From Pseudoxanthomonas sp. CF385 (GTDB lineage: Bacteria; Pseudomonadota; Gammaproteobacteria; Xanthomonadales; Xanthomonadaceae): a stretch of 64,000 nt of DNA. The DNA is taken from contig NZ_FNKZ01000003.1 in the NCBI RefSeq assembly GCF_900104255.1, forward strand, positions 124,001 through 188,000, read 5' to 3'. The position numbers and the translations under genes are program-made. The notes beneath the pieces are model-generated. The model was not told the DNA's origin and did no database searches. It worked only from the letters and a program-made list of their open reading frames with translations. Shown in pieces: positions 23,648 to 33,625 of the stretch. How positions within the stretch are numbered: position 1 is the first letter of the stretch; every line of letters starts with the position of its first letter.

Positions 23648-23859
23648 ACGCGTTTCGCGCACGTGCCTTCGACGTCACGCAGCGAGAGGGCCGTCGTCAC
23701 ACACGACGCTGGCGGTCCGCACGACTTCAGTCGCCTGATGGCCACTCAAATGTGACCCGTGTCGTGGTTTCACGTCTCCATCGCGATTGTGAATTGGCGT
23801 GGCAGGACGCGCCCGCTATCGTGACATGACCTGCAAAGCGGCAACGACTGGCTCCCCCC

Positions 23860-24492
23860 GTGCGTGTACTCATCGTCGACGACCACACCCTGGTCCGCGC
23901 CGGCATCAGCCGGCTGCTGCAGGCATTGCCCGACGTGGACGTCGTGGCCGAAGCCTGCAATGCCCAGCAGGCGCTCGACATGGCGGCCATCCACCGTCCC
24001 GAGATCATCCTGCTCGACCTGTCGCTGCCCGACCGCAGCGGCCTGGACCTGCTGCCGCTGCTGCACGAATCGCTGCCGCAGGTGCGCGTGGTGATGATGT
24101 CGATGCACAACGATCCCACCCAGGTGCGTGTCGCGCTCGATCGCGGCTGCGCAGGCTTCGTCGTCAAGGAAGCCGCGCCGATGGAACTCGAGCTCGCCCT
24201 GCGCGCCGCCGCCAACGGCCAGGTGTTCCTGAGCCCGCAGGTGTCGTCGAAAATGCTGGCACCGATGCTCAATCCGCAGCGTCCGACCGGCATTGCGGCG
24301 TTGTCGCCCCGCCAGCGCGAGATCCTGCGCCAGCTGGGCAGCGGCATGAGCAGCAAGGAAATCGCCGCGCAGCTCGGCATCAGCGTCAAGACCGTGGAAA
24401 CGCACCGCGCGCGCATGATGGAATCGCTCGGCTGCCGCCGCGCCAACGACCTGCTGTTGCTGGCCGCGCGCCACCAGCACGAATTGGCCTGA
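23860..24492 (+). CDS. LuxR/NarL-type response regulator
   Basis: 210 aa. The receiver domain (1-118) has the acidic pair VDDH (D7, D8), phosphoacceptor D53 in ILLDLSLPDRSG, and a C-terminal VVKEAAP lysine. A GerE/LuxR helix-turn-helix follows (about 145-205: LSPRQREILRQLGSGMSSKE, then SVKTVETHRARMMESLG). No partner histidine kinase is nearby. The GTG start at 23860 has only a weak ribosome site. It lies between the fliD operon and rpoN, so a flagellar regulatory role is likely but unproven. The 212-bp upstream gap holds no motif I can name. Confidence 0.9.
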   Translation: MRVLIVDDHTLVRAGISRLLQALPDVDVVAEACNAQQALDMAAIHRPEIILLDLSLPDRSGLDLLPLLHESLPQVRVVMMSMHNDPTQVRVALDRGCAGFVVKEAAPMELELALRAAANGQVFLSPQVSSKMLAPMLNPQRPTGIAALSPRQREILRQLGSGMSSKEIAAQLGISVKTVETHRARMMESLGCRRANDLLLLAARHQHELA

Positions 24493-24729
24493 GCCTTGCA
24501 GTACTCCGGGGGCGATGCCGCCTCCGTGACGGAATCCCGTGATCGCAGCGCCCCGTCGGGCGCCCACCTTCGACATTAAACCGACGCTGTAGGGGAAACC
24601 CTGACGGCCGGTCGGGCGTGCCCGCATCACGACCAGAAACGCCCCGATTTTTTTTCCGTCACCCGCAGCGGAAAGTATCCCCACGATGCGACGCCACCCT
24701 GGCACGCCATCGAATCGGGGATTTCGGGG

Positions 24730-26154
24730 ATGAAGACGGGTCTTTCCACCCAGCTGGGCCAACAGCTCCACCTGACGCCGCAGTTGCTGCAGTCCATCCG
24801 CCTGCTGCAGCTCGACGGCTTGCAGCTGGAAATGGAAGTGCGCCGCGCGCTGGAGCTCAATCCGCTGCTCGAGATCGAAGAATCCCACGACGCCGCCACC
24901 GCCGGCGAACTGGACGACGTGCCCGCCCAGGACACCGCCGCGGTCGAGACCGCCGCGTTCGACGAACTGCCCGAGTCCAACCTGTGGGACGTCCCCGGCG
25001 CCGGCTGGCAGGACGGCGACGACGACCGCATGCAGCGCGTGGCCGCCGGCGAATCCACCGACCCGCACGTCCGCGTGCTCGACCGCCTGGCCCTGGAGCT
25101 GGACGAACGCGCACTGGAAGTCGTGGCGTTCTGGCTGGAACACACCAACGACGCCGGCTACCTGGAACAGGCCCCCGACGCGCTGGCCCTGCTGGCGTCG
25201 GCCCGCTTCGACCTGCGCACCGAGGTCGTGCTCGGCCTGCGCGACCGCCTGCTGCGCGGCGAATTCCCCGGCCTGTGCGCCGCCGACGTGCGCGAGTGCC
25301 TGCTGGTGCAGCTGGACTGCCTGGACGGCCGCGTGCCGGCCCGCCGTGTCGCCCAGCGCATCATCGCCGAGGGCCTGGCCCTGCTGGCCGCCCACGAATA
25401 CGACGCCCTCGCCCGCCTGCTGGACCTGGACACCCACCAGGTGATGGAAGGCGTGCGCCTGGTGCTGTCGCTGGATGCCCGCCCGGGCGCGTCGCTGGCC
25501 CCGGCCCCGTCGGGCTACATCATCCCGGACGTGGTCGCCTGGCACGCCGACTGCGCCTGGCGCGTGGCCCTGAACCCGGCCAGCACCCCGCGCATCCGCG
25601 TGAACGCGATGCAGGAGCGCGCCCTGGAGCAGGCCGAGGCCTCGCCCGGCGCCGGCAAGCTGCGCGAACTGCTGCAGGAAGCGCGCTGGCTGACCCGCGG
25701 CCTGTCGATCCGCTACGACACCCTGCTGCGCACCGCGCGTGCCATCGTCGAGCGCCAGGCCGGGTTCCTGGCCCACGGCGACGAAGCGATGGCGCCGCTG
25801 ACGCTGAAGGAGATCGCCGACGAGATCGGCATGCACGAATCCACGATTTCGCGCATCACCACCGGCAAGTACATGCAGACCCCGCGGGGCACGTTCGAGC
25901 TGAAGCATTTCTTCGCCGTGCGACTGGAAGGCGCGAACGTCTCCGGCCCCGCCGTGCGCGCCATGGTGCGCCGCCTGATCGATTCCGAGCCGGCCGGCAA
26001 GCCGCTGGCCGACGAGGCGATCGCCGGCCTGCTGGCCCGGCAGGGCATTCACATTGCCCGCCGAACTGTGGCGAAGTACCGGGAACAGCTCGATATCGCT
26101 CCCGCCCGGGAACGCCGACGCGCTACCGTATCCGTCTTGGCCAAGGCCGGATAA
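24730..26154 (+). CDS. rpoN: RNA polymerase sigma-54 factor RpoN (flagellar-cluster copy)
   Basis: 474 aa. Region I is Gln/Leu-rich (LGQQLHLTPQLLQSIRLLQL) for activator contact. An acidic linker follows (about 55-110), then the core-binding region, HTH (LTLKEIADEIGMHESTISRI), and a C-terminal RpoN box with ARRTVAKYRE that recognises the -24 element. It serves the four sigma-54 promoters in this window. Xanthomonads usually carry a second rpoN elsewhere; this position is that of rpoN2. The 237-bp upstream gap holds no clear promoter. Confidence 0.95.
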   Translation: MKTGLSTQLGQQLHLTPQLLQSIRLLQLDGLQLEMEVRRALELNPLLEIEESHDAATAGELDDVPAQDTAAVETAAFDELPESNLWDVPGAGWQDGDDDRMQRVAAGESTDPHVRVLDRLALELDERALEVVAFWLEHTNDAGYLEQAPDALALLASARFDLRTEVVLGLRDRLLRGEFPGLCAADVRECLLVQLDCLDGRVPARRVAQRIIAEGLALLAAHEYDALARLLDLDTHQVMEGVRLVLSLDARPGASLAPAPSGYIIPDVVAWHADCAWRVALNPASTPRIRVNAMQERALEQAEASPGAGKLRELLQEARWLTRGLSIRYDTLLRTARAIVERQAGFLAHGDEAMAPLTLKEIADEIGMHESTISRITTGKYMQTPRGTFELKHFFAVRLEGANVSGPAVRAMVRRLIDSEPAGKPLADEAIAGLLARQGIHIARRTVAKYREQLDIAPARERRRATVSVLAKAG

Positions 26155-26169
26155 CGGAGCGCGACCGCA

Positions 26170-26550
26170 ATGAGCAAGATCACCGTACTGCTGGTGGACG
26201 ACCACGAAGGCTTCATCAACGCCGCCCTGCGCCACCTGCGCAAGGTGGAGTGGCTGGATGTCGTGGGCCGCGCCAGCAACGGCCTGGAAGCCATCGAACG
26301 CTCCGAGACCCTGCGTCCGGACGTGGTGCTGATGGACCTGGCCATGCCGGAGATGGGCGGCCTGCAGGCCACGCGCCTGATCAAGACCCAGGACGCGCCC
26401 CCCTTCGTGGTGATCGCAAGCCACTTCGACGACGCCGAACACCGCGAACATGCCATGCGGGCCGGCGCCGACGATTTCGTCAGCAAGCTTTCCTACATCC
26501 AGGAAGTCTTGCCCATCCTCGAACGATTCAAAGAGCGCCGCCATGAGTGA
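26170..26550 (+). CDS. Single-domain CheY-like response regulator
   Basis: 126 aa, receiver domain only. The acidic pair is VDDH (D10, D11), the phosphoacceptor is D56 in [13 protein letters not shown], and a conserved Lys is in DFVSKLSY. No output domain. It lies between rpoN and fleQ and overlaps the fleQ start by 8 bp, so it is co-expressed with the flagellar master regulators. It may relay phosphate to, or allosterically tune, FleQ or RpoN-dependent transcription; this is inference. Confidence 0.9.
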   Translation: MSKITVLLVDDHEGFINAALRHLRKVEWLDVVGRASNGLEAIERSETLRPDVVLMDLAMPEMGGLQATRLIKTQDAPPFVVIASHFDDAEHREHAMRAGADDFVSKLSYIQEVLPILERFKERRHE

Positions 26551-27988
26551 ATCCCGCATCCTCGTCATCGACACCGACGCCGCCCGCGCAGAGCGCGTGG
26601 CCGGCCTGCTCGAGTTCATGGACCTCACGCCGCGCTGGGTCGTCAGTGCCGGTGACGTGGATGTGCAGCGGCAGCGCCCGCACGACTGGCTCGCCGTCGT
26701 GGTCGGCTCGCTGGAAGACCAGAAGGCCGCCGACGCGTTCTTCGGCTGGCTGGGCAAGGCCCAGCTGCCGCCGCCGGTGCTGCTGCTGCAGGGCGACACC
26801 GCCGCCTTCGCCGCCGCCCACGGCCTGCACGAAGCCGGCGTCTGGGCGCTGGAAAGCCCGATCCGCCACGCGCAGCTGGAAGCCTGCCTGCGCCGCGCCA
26901 GCCTCAAGCGGCTGGACACCGAACACCAGGCCCAGCAGGTCAGCACCAGCGGCCCCACCGGCAACAGCCCGGCGGTGACCCGCCTGCGCCGGATGATCGA
27001 CCAGGTCGCCGCGTTCGACACCACCGTGCTGGTGCTGGGCGAATCCGGTACCGGCAAGGAAGTCGTCGCCCGCGCCATCCACGACCAGTCCCCGCGCCGC
27101 GACGGGCCGTTCGTGGCGATCAACTGCGGCGCGATCCCCGCCGAGCTGCTGGAAAGCGAACTGTTCGGCCACGAGAAAGGCGCCTTCACCGGCGCGCTGA
27201 GCGCCCGCAAGGGCCGCTTCGAGATGGCCGAGGGCGGCACCCTGCTGCTGGACGAGATCGGCGACATGAGCCTGCCGATGCAGGTCAAGCTGCTGCGCGT
27301 GCTGCAGGAACGCAGCTTCGAGCGCGTCGGCGGCAACCAGACGATCCGCTGCAACGTGCGCGTGATCGCGGCCACCCACCGCAATCTGGAACAGCGCATC
27401 GCCGACGGCCACTTCCGCGAAGACCTGTTCTACCGCCTCAACGTGTTCCCGATCGAGATGCCGGCGCTGCGCGAGCGCGCCGACGACCTGCCCTCGCTGG
27501 TCGCCACCATCGCCGCGCAGCTGGCCCGCACCGGCCGGGGCGAGGTGCAGTTCGCCCACGACACCCTGCAGGCGCTGCGCCAGTACAGCTGGCCGGGCAA
27601 CGTGCGCGAGCTGACCAACCTGGTCGAGCGCCTGGCCGTGCTGCACCCGGGCGGCCTGGTGCGCGTGCACGACCTGCCCAAGCGCTACCAGCCGGACAAC
27701 CTGCCGGCGCTCGACGCCCTGCCGGTGGCCGCGGTGGCCGCCCCGGTCGAAAGCGTCTCCGCCCCCGTGGCCGCCACACCGACCACGGAGCGCCTGCCCG
27801 AGGCCGGCATCGACCTGCGCGAACACATCGCCCAGATCGAACTGAACCTGATCCGCGACGCGCTGGACCGCGCCGGTGGCGTGGTCGCCCACGCCGCGCA
27901 GCTGCTGGGCCTGCGCCGCACCACCCTGGTGGAAAAGCTGCGCAAGTACGGCGTCGAGCGCGAAGACGCCCTGGCGACGGAAAACTGA
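26543..27988 (+). CDS. fleQ: Sigma-54-dependent flagellar master activator FleQ
   Basis: 481 aa. A FleQ-type N-terminal domain (about 1-125) is receiver-like but lacks a clear phosphoacceptor Asp. The AAA+ domain (about 145-380) has Walker A GESGTGKE, the sigma-54-contact loop [13 protein letters not shown], and Walker [14 protein letters not shown] Fis-type HTH is at the C-terminus ([20 protein letters not shown]). FleQ drives class II flagellar operons and is inhibited by FlhG/FleN and, in several species, cyclic-di-GMP. It overlaps the upstream receiver gene by 8 bp. Confidence 0.94.
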   Translation: MSESRILVIDTDAARAERVAGLLEFMDLTPRWVVSAGDVDVQRQRPHDWLAVVVGSLEDQKAADAFFGWLGKAQLPPPVLLLQGDTAAFAAAHGLHEAGVWALESPIRHAQLEACLRRASLKRLDTEHQAQQVSTSGPTGNSPAVTRLRRMIDQVAAFDTTVLVLGESGTGKEVVARAIHDQSPRRDGPFVAINCGAIPAELLESELFGHEKGAFTGALSARKGRFEMAEGGTLLLDEIGDMSLPMQVKLLRVLQERSFERVGGNQTIRCNVRVIAATHRNLEQRIADGHFREDLFYRLNVFPIEMPALRERADDLPSLVATIAAQLARTGRGEVQFAHDTLQALRQYSWPGNVRELTNLVERLAVLHPGGLVRVHDLPKRYQPDNLPALDALPVAAVAAPVESVSAPVAATPTTERLPEAGIDLREHIAQIELNLIRDALDRAGGVVAHAAQLLGLRRTTLVEKLRKYGVEREDALATEN

Positions 27989-28008
27989 CTGGCGGCGGGC
28001 GCCGGTTC

Positions 28009-28024
28009 CGGCACAGGTCTTGCA
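28009..28024 (+). promoter_or_regulatory. Sigma-54 promoter of the fliE operon
   Basis: CGGCACAGGTCTTGCA has GG and GC exactly 10 bp apart and the full TTGCA -12 element. It lies 41 bp before the fliE ATG and just after the fleQ stop. Confidence 0.87.
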
Positions 28025-28065
28025 GCTGATACGGCAAGACACACCGACGACCGAAGCACCCGCCC

Positions 28066-28425
28066 ATGTCCGACGTCACCTCCATCCTCTCGCAGATTCG
28101 CAGCTACCAGCACCAGCTGGGCACCCGCGCCTTGGAGCCGATGCCGAACCCGGGCGCGTTCACGCCCAACGGGGTCGGCTTCGAACAGCCCGGCGTCAAG
28201 GCGCCGAGCTTCGGCGAGACGCTGCAGAACGCGCTGGAAGGCGTCAACGGCGCGCAGAAGAACGCAGGTGCGCTCGCCCAGGCCTTCGAGCTCGGCGATC
28301 CGCGCGCGGACCTGGCCCGGGTGATGGTGGCGGCGCAGCAGTCGCAGGTCGCCTTCCGCGCCACCGTCGAAGTCCGCAACCGCCTGGTGCAGGCCTACCA
28401 GGACGTCATGAACATGCCGTTGTAA
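28066..28425 (+). CDS. fliE: Flagellar hook-basal body complex protein FliE
   Basis: 119 aa, the usual FliE size. It joins the MS ring to the proximal rod. Typical features are SFGETLQNALEGVNGAQKNA in the middle and the C-terminal VAAQQSQVAFRATVEVRNRL followed by VQAYQDVMNMPL. First gene of the fliEFGHIJK operon, behind a sigma-54 promoter. Confidence 0.96.
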   Translation: MSDVTSILSQIRSYQHQLGTRALEPMPNPGAFTPNGVGFEQPGVKAPSFGETLQNALEGVNGAQKNAGALAQAFELGDPRADLARVMVAAQQSQVAFRATVEVRNRLVQAYQDVMNMPL

Positions 28426-28469
28426 GCCGCTTCTCCTGACCCGCCCTTTCCACCAACCGACCCGTCGCC

Positions 28470-30143
28470 ATGGCCCTCACGCTGTCCAAGGAAGCCCTGA
28501 AGGAATCGCTGACCGCCGACAAGGCAGGCGCGGCGCTGACCAAGATCCAGGACGCGCGCGTGTTCAAGCAGATGGGCACGCTGCTGCTGATCGCCGGCGC
28601 CGTCGCGCTGGGCCTGTTCGTGTTCTTCTGGTCGCAGAAGCCGGCCTACACCCCGCTGTACACCGGCCTGGACGCCAAGGCCACCGCCGAAGCCACCGAC
28701 ATGCTGCGCGCGGCGCAGATCCCGTTCCAGCTGGACCAGGGCACCGGTGCCATCTCGGTGCCGGAGGAAAACCTGCACGACGCCCGCCTGAAGCTGGCCG
28801 GCGCCGGCCTGGCCGAGAGCGGCCGCCTGGGCTTCGAGATGATGGAACGCGACCCGGGTTTCGGCGTCAGCCAGTTCGTCGAGAACGCGCGCTACCAGCA
28901 CGCGCTGGAAACCGAACTTGTCCGCACGATCACCACGCTGCGTCCGGTGCGCGACGCGCGCGTGCACCTGGCCATCCCCAAGCCGTCCGCCTTCACCCGC
29001 CAGCGCGAGGTCGCCAGCGCGTCCGTCGTGCTGGACCTGCGTTCCGGCGCCATGCTGGAGCGCAACCAGGTGGATGCCATCGTCCACCTGGTCTCGTCCT
29101 CGATCCCGGACCTGGCGCCGGAGCGCGTCACCGTGGTCGACCAGAGCGGCCGCATGCTCACCATCAGCGATCCGAACAGCGAGGCCGCGCTCAACGCCGC
29201 CCAGTTCGAGCGCGTGCGCAAGCTGGAAACCTCCTTCAACGACCGCATCCGCGAACTGCTGGAGCCGCTGACCGGCCCGGGCCGCATCAATGCCGAGGTC
29301 GCGGTGGACATGGACTTCTCGGTCACCGAGGAGGCCCGTGAAACCTTCGCCAACGACCCGGCCAAGATCCGCAGCGAACAGGTCAGCCAGAACACCGTCG
29401 CCGCCGCCGGCCCCGAAGGCGTGCCCGGCGCGACCAGCAACACCCCGCCCGGCCCGAACGCCGCGGCCGCGCCGAACCCCGCCGCGCCGACCGAGACCGC
29501 GAGCAGCGCGACCCGCAACTTCGAAATGGACCGTACGCTGCAGCACACCCGCCAGCCGGCCGGTCGCGTGCGCCGCGTCACCGCCGCCGTGCTGGTCGAC
29601 CACGTGCCGCGCACCGGCGAGAACGGCAAGGTCGTCATGACCGCGCTGGACGCCGCCACCCTGACCCGCATCGAAGCGCTGGTGAAGGAAGCCGTGGGCT
29701 TCGACGCCGCGCGCGGCGACTCGGTCTCGGTGATGAACGCGCCGTTCGTGCGCGAAACCGACAAGCCCGAGGACATCCCGTTCTGGGAAAGCCCCTGGCT
29801 GCACAACCCGATGCTGCGCGACGTGGCCCGCTACGGCATCGGCGCGCTGGTGGTGATCCTGCTGCTGTTCGGCGTGCTCCGCCCAGCCATGCGCCAGATC
29901 ATCGACCCGAAGGCGAAGAAGGCCTCGCGCAACGACGACGACGGCATCGATGTCACCGTAATCGATGATGACGATGCCGACGCCCGCGCGGTCGCCGCCC
30001 TCTCGCACGACGAACTGCCGCCGATGCGCGCCCTGCCCTCCGATGCCTACGAGGACCGGCTGCGCCAGGCGCGCGAAGCGGTGAAGACCGATTCCAAGCA
30101 GGTCGCGCAGGTGGTCAAGGACTGGGTGGCCAACGATGAATAA
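28470..30143 (+). CDS. fliF: Flagellar MS-ring protein FliF
   Basis: 557 aa. The MS ring is the membrane base of the basal body. A first membrane helix (LLLIAGAVALGLFVFFW, about 41-57) and a second (IGALVVILLLFGVLRPAM, about 457-474) flank a large periplasmic part with ring-building motifs (YTPLYTGLDAKATAEATDML). The cytoplasmic tail binds FliG. It ends 8 bp inside fliG. Confidence 0.97.
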   Translation: MALTLSKEALKESLTADKAGAALTKIQDARVFKQMGTLLLIAGAVALGLFVFFWSQKPAYTPLYTGLDAKATAEATDMLRAAQIPFQLDQGTGAISVPEENLHDARLKLAGAGLAESGRLGFEMMERDPGFGVSQFVENARYQHALETELVRTITTLRPVRDARVHLAIPKPSAFTRQREVASASVVLDLRSGAMLERNQVDAIVHLVSSSIPDLAPERVTVVDQSGRMLTISDPNSEAALNAAQFERVRKLETSFNDRIRELLEPLTGPGRINAEVAVDMDFSVTEEARETFANDPAKIRSEQVSQNTVAAAGPEGVPGATSNTPPGPNAAAAPNPAAPTETASSATRNFEMDRTLQHTRQPAGRVRRVTAAVLVDHVPRTGENGKVVMTALDAATLTRIEALVKEAVGFDAARGDSVSVMNAPFVRETDKPEDIPFWESPWLHNPMLRDVARYGIGALVVILLLFGVLRPAMRQIIDPKAKKASRNDDDGIDVTVIDDDDADARAVAALSHDELPPMRALPSDAYEDRLRQAREAVKTDSKQVAQVVKDWVANDE

Positions 30144-31146
30144 CGCACAGGACAACGCCCTCAGCGGCGTGCAGCGCGCGGCCGTGCTGCTGCTCTCGCT
30201 CGGCGAGCAGGATGCCGCCGAAGTGCTCAAGCACATGAACGCCAAGGAAGTGCAGAAGCTGGGCATCGCCATGGCCACCATCTCCGGCGTCAGCCGCGAG
30301 CAGGTCATGCAGGTGATGGCGAACTTCGGCGAAGCCCTCGACAAGCAGACATCCCTCGGCATGGGCGCGGACGACTACGTGCGCAACGTGCTGGTGCAGG
30401 CGCTGGGCGCCGACAAGGCCGGCGGCCTGATCGACCGCATCCTGCTGGGCCGCAACACCACCGGCCTGGACACGCTGAAGTGGATGGATCCGCGCGCGAT
30501 CTCCGACCTGGTGCGCAATGAACACCCGCAGATCATCGCCATCGTGCTGGCCCACCTGGACAGCGACCAGGCCGCCGACACCCTCAAGCTGCTGCCCGAG
30601 CGCACCCGCACCGACGTGCTGCTGCGCATCGCCACGCTGGACGGTATCCCGCCGAACGCGCTGAACGAGCTCAACGAGATCATGGAGCGCCAGTTCGCCG
30701 GCAACCAGAACCTCAAGGCTTCCAGCATCGGTGGCGTGAAGGTCGCGGCGAACATCCTCAACTTCATGGACTCGGGCCAGGACCAGGCCATCCTCGGCAA
30801 CATCACGCAGGTCGACGCCGACCTCGGCGCGCGCATCCAGGACCTGATGTTCGTGTTCGACAACCTCGCCGACCTGGGCGATCGCGAACTGCAGGCGCTG
30901 CTGCGCGAAGTCCCGAACGACCGCCTCGGCCTGGCGCTGCGTGGCGCCGACGCCAAGGTGAAGGAAAAGATCACCCGCAACATGTCCCAGCGCGCGGCGC
31001 AGATCCTGCTGGAAGACATGGAAGCCCGCGGCCCCGTCCGCCTGTCCGACGTGGAAGGCGCGCAGAAGGAAATCCTCGCGATCGTGCGCCGCCTGGCTGA
31101 CCAGGGCGTCATCTCGCTGATGGCCGGCGCCGAGGAAATGGTATGA
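30136..31146 (+). CDS. fliG: Flagellar motor switch protein FliG
   Basis: 336 aa. The C-ring protein that transmits torque from the stators. The N-terminal part (about 1-110, AVLLLSLGEQDAAEVLKHMN) contacts FliF; the middle has the EHPQIIAIVLAHL motif; the C-terminal domain carries the charged torque helix (DNLADLGDRELQALLREVPN). It overlaps fliF and fliH by 8 and 4 bp. Confidence 0.97.
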   Translation: MNNAQDNALSGVQRAAVLLLSLGEQDAAEVLKHMNAKEVQKLGIAMATISGVSREQVMQVMANFGEALDKQTSLGMGADDYVRNVLVQALGADKAGGLIDRILLGRNTTGLDTLKWMDPRAISDLVRNEHPQIIAIVLAHLDSDQAADTLKLLPERTRTDVLLRIATLDGIPPNALNELNEIMERQFAGNQNLKASSIGGVKVAANILNFMDSGQDQAILGNITQVDADLGARIQDLMFVFDNLADLGDRELQALLREVPNDRLGLALRGADAKVKEKITRNMSQRAAQILLEDMEARGPVRLSDVEGAQKEILAIVRRLADQGVISLMAGAEEMV

Positions 31147-31760
31147 GCAACCCTTCGCCGATGCGCTGGATGCCCGCACCGCTCGACGTGGTCGTGTCGG
31201 CGTCCGCCACTGCGCAGGACGTGCCGCCGCCGGTGCCGCCGACGCTGGAGGAGATCCAGGCCATCCAGGACGCCGCGTACCGCGAAGGCCTGGAGCGCGG
31301 TCTGGCCGAAGGCCACGCCGAGGGCTTCTCCCACGGCCAGGCCGACGTCCGCCGGCTCGCCGCGCAGATGGAAGGCATCCTCGACAATTTCTCCCGGCCG
31401 CTGGACCGCCTCGAGAACGAAGTGGTTGCTGCGCTGTCCGAACTCGCCGTGCGCATCGCCGGCGCGCTGGTCGGCCGCGCCTACCAGACCGATCCGGTGC
31501 TGCTGCAGGAACTGGCGACCAGCGCGCTGGACGCCGTCGGCGGTGCGCAGCGCGAAGTGGAACTGCGCCTGCATCCCGACGACATCGCCGCACTGACGCC
31601 GGTGCTGACCATGACGGGGCACACCCGCCTGACCGCAGACACGTCGCTCAGCCGCGGCGACCTGCGCGTGCATGCCGAGAGCGTCCGCATCGACGGCACG
31701 CTGGAGGCCCGCCTGCGCGGCGCGCTGGAAACCGTGCTCAACCGCGGAGCGCGCGCATGA
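31143..31760 (+). CDS. fliH: Flagellar assembly protein FliH
   Basis: 205 aa, regulator and stator of the export ATPase FliI. The N-terminal half has the EGLERGLAEGHAEGFSHGQ repeat of Gly-spaced helix residues typical of FliH; the C-terminal half has ELRLHPDDIAALTPVL. ATGA overlaps join it to fliG and fliI. Confidence 0.94.
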   Translation: MSNPSPMRWMPAPLDVVVSASATAQDVPPPVPPTLEEIQAIQDAAYREGLERGLAEGHAEGFSHGQADVRRLAAQMEGILDNFSRPLDRLENEVVAALSELAVRIAGALVGRAYQTDPVLLQELATSALDAVGGAQREVELRLHPDDIAALTPVLTMTGHTRLTADTSLSRGDLRVHAESVRIDGTLEARLRGALETVLNRGARA

Positions 31761-33154
31761 GCGCCCAGCCGCTGGAATGGCTGACCGCGCGCGACCTGCG
31801 CCTGTCGGCGCGGCTGTCGCAGATCAATCCCGAACTCGGTGGCCGCGGCCTGATCCGCGAGGGCATCCTGCGCCGGGCCGTCGGCCTGACCCTGGAAGCC
31901 ATCGGCTGCGAAGCGCCGATGGGCGCCACCTGCAAGGTGGAAGTCGTCGACGGCGGCTGGGTGGATGCCGAAGTCGTCGGCTTCGCCGGCGAACGCACCT
32001 ATCTGATGCCCAGCGCCGAATTGCATGGCCTGTTGCCGAACGCGCGCGTGGTGCCCTCGCGCCGCCGCGGCGGTGTGGAAGTCGGCGAAGGCCTGCTGGG
32101 TCGGGTCATCGACAGCGACGGCGTGCCGCTCGACGGCCGCGGCCCGATCCGCGCCGAAGGCAGCGTCGGCCTGGCCGGCGTGGCGATCAACCCGCTGTCC
32201 CGCGAACCGATCACCCAGCCGCTGGACGTCGGCGTGCGCGCGATCAACGCATTGCTGCCGATCGGCCGTGGCCAGCGCGTGGGCCTGTTCGCCGGCTCGG
32301 GCGTCGGCAAGTCGACGCTGCTGGGCATGATGACCAAGTACACCGCCGCCGACGTGATCGTCGTCGGCCTGATCGGCGAACGTGGCCGCGAAGTGCGCGA
32401 TTTCGTCGAAAGCACGCTCGGCCCGGTGGGCCTGGCGCGCGCCGTGGTCGTCGCCAGCCCGGCCGACCGTCCGCCATTGGCGCGGCTGCAGGGCGCTTAC
32501 CGCGCCACCGCGATCGCCGAGTGGTTCCGCGACCAGGGCCTGAACGTGCTGCTGCTGATGGATTCGCTGACCCGCTTCGCCCAGGCGCAGCGCGAGATCG
32601 GCCTGTCGGTCGGCGAGCCGCCGACCACGCGCGGCTATCCGCCGTCGGTCTTTGCGCGCCTGCCCGCGCTGGTCGAACGCGCCGGCAACGGCGCCAAGGG
32701 CCGCGGCTCGATCACCGCGTTCTACACCGTGCTGACCGAAGGCGACGACCCGCAGGACCCGATTGCCGACGCTGCGCGCGCCATCCTCGACGGCCACATC
32801 CTGCTCTCGCGCCGCGTGGCCGACAGCGGCCTGTATCCGGCCATCGACGTGGAATCGTCGGTCAGCCGCGTGGTCACCGAGATCGCCGACGAAACCTGGC
32901 GCGACCGCATCCGCAAGCTCAAGCGGCTGCTCTCGGCCTACAACAGCAACCGCGACCTGATCGCCATCGGCGCCTACCAGCGCGGCAACGACCCGACCGT
33001 GGACGAGGCGCTGGAACGCTGGCCGGAAATCGTGGAGTTCCTCGGCCAGGACGTGGCGCGCGCCGCCGACCTGCCGAGCAGCCGTGCCGCCCTGGAAACC
33101 CTGATCCAACGCAACGCCCCCGTCGGCATCCCGATGCCCGACGGTCTGCAGTAA
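31757..33154 (+). CDS. fliI: Flagellum-specific ATPase FliI
   Basis: 465 aa, F1-beta-like ATPase of the export apparatus. Walker A is GLFAGSGVGKSTLLG, Walker B is VLLLMDSLTRFAQAQREI, and the export-ATPase signature PPTTRGYPPSVFARLPALVE is present. It overlaps fliH by 4 bp. Confidence 0.97.
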   Translation: MSAQPLEWLTARDLRLSARLSQINPELGGRGLIREGILRRAVGLTLEAIGCEAPMGATCKVEVVDGGWVDAEVVGFAGERTYLMPSAELHGLLPNARVVPSRRRGGVEVGEGLLGRVIDSDGVPLDGRGPIRAEGSVGLAGVAINPLSREPITQPLDVGVRAINALLPIGRGQRVGLFAGSGVGKSTLLGMMTKYTAADVIVVGLIGERGREVRDFVESTLGPVGLARAVVVASPADRPPLARLQGAYRATAIAEWFRDQGLNVLLLMDSLTRFAQAQREIGLSVGEPPTTRGYPPSVFARLPALVERAGNGAKGRGSITAFYTVLTEGDDPQDPIADAARAILDGHILLSRRVADSGLYPAIDVESSVSRVVTEIADETWRDRIRKLKRLLSAYNSNRDLIAIGAYQRGNDPTVDEALERWPEIVEFLGQDVARAADLPSSRAALETLIQRNAPVGIPMPDGLQ

Positions 33155-33172
33155 CGCCAAGGACCCCCCGTC

Positions 33173-33625
33173 ATGATGCAGTCCCGCCGAATCGATCCCC
33201 TGCTGCGCCGCGCCCAGGAGCACGAGGATTCCGTCGCCCGCGAACTGGCCGACCGCCAACGCGCGCTTGCGCTGCAGGAATCGCGGCTGGAGGAATTGCG
33301 GCAGTACGCCGAGGACTACGCCAACAGCCAGATGGCCGCGACCAGCCCGGCGCAGCTCGCCAACCGGCGCGCGTTCCTGGATCGCATCGACCAGGCACTG
33401 AAGCAGCAACTGCAGACCGTGGACCGCAGCCGCGCCAACGTGGACATCGAGCGCGACCGCCTGCTGCTGGCCAGCCGCGACAAACAGGTACTGGAACAGT
33501 TGGCCGCCAGCTACCGCGTGCAGGAAAAGCAGATCGTCGACCGCCGCGACCAGCGCGAGATGGATGACCTCGGCGCGCGCCGCGCGCGCCTGGCCGCGAC
33601 CGCGATCCAGGAGGGCGACGCCTGA
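33173..33625 (+). CDS. fliJ: Flagellar export protein FliJ
   Basis: 150 aa, coiled-coil throughout (HEDSVARELADRQRALALQE and VDIERDRLLLASRDKQVLEQ). FliJ sits in the FliI hexamer and couples it to the FlhA gate. It starts ATGATG at 33173. Its TGA shares a base with the fliK ATG (TGATG). Confidence 0.92.
   Translation: MMQSRRIDPLLRRAQEHEDSVARELADRQRALALQESRLEELRQYAEDYANSQMAATSPAQLANRRAFLDRIDQALKQQLQTVDRSRANVDIERDRLLLASRDKQVLEQLAASYRVQEKQIVDRRDQREMDDLGARRARLAATAIQEGDA

Noticed and set aside
23751..23790. TGTGA / TCACG in the gap before the LuxR-type regulator as a CRP/Clp site
   Set aside because: The half sites are about 14 bp apart, not the 6 bp a CRP-family dimer needs.
24642..24720. CCCCGATT / AATCGGGG inverted repeat before rpoN as a regulatory structure
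   Set aside because: Only 8 bp with a loop of about 63 nt and no terminator or promoter features; within chance in this composition.
24709..24726. TGGCACGCC before rpoN as a sigma-54 promoter
   Set aside because: No GC dinucleotide at the required 10-bp distance from GG; the -12 element is missing.
23770..27399. 1209-codon minus-strand open frame
   Set aside because: Lies antisense to the response regulators, rpoN and fleQ, all of which have complete domains; no motif in the antisense frame.
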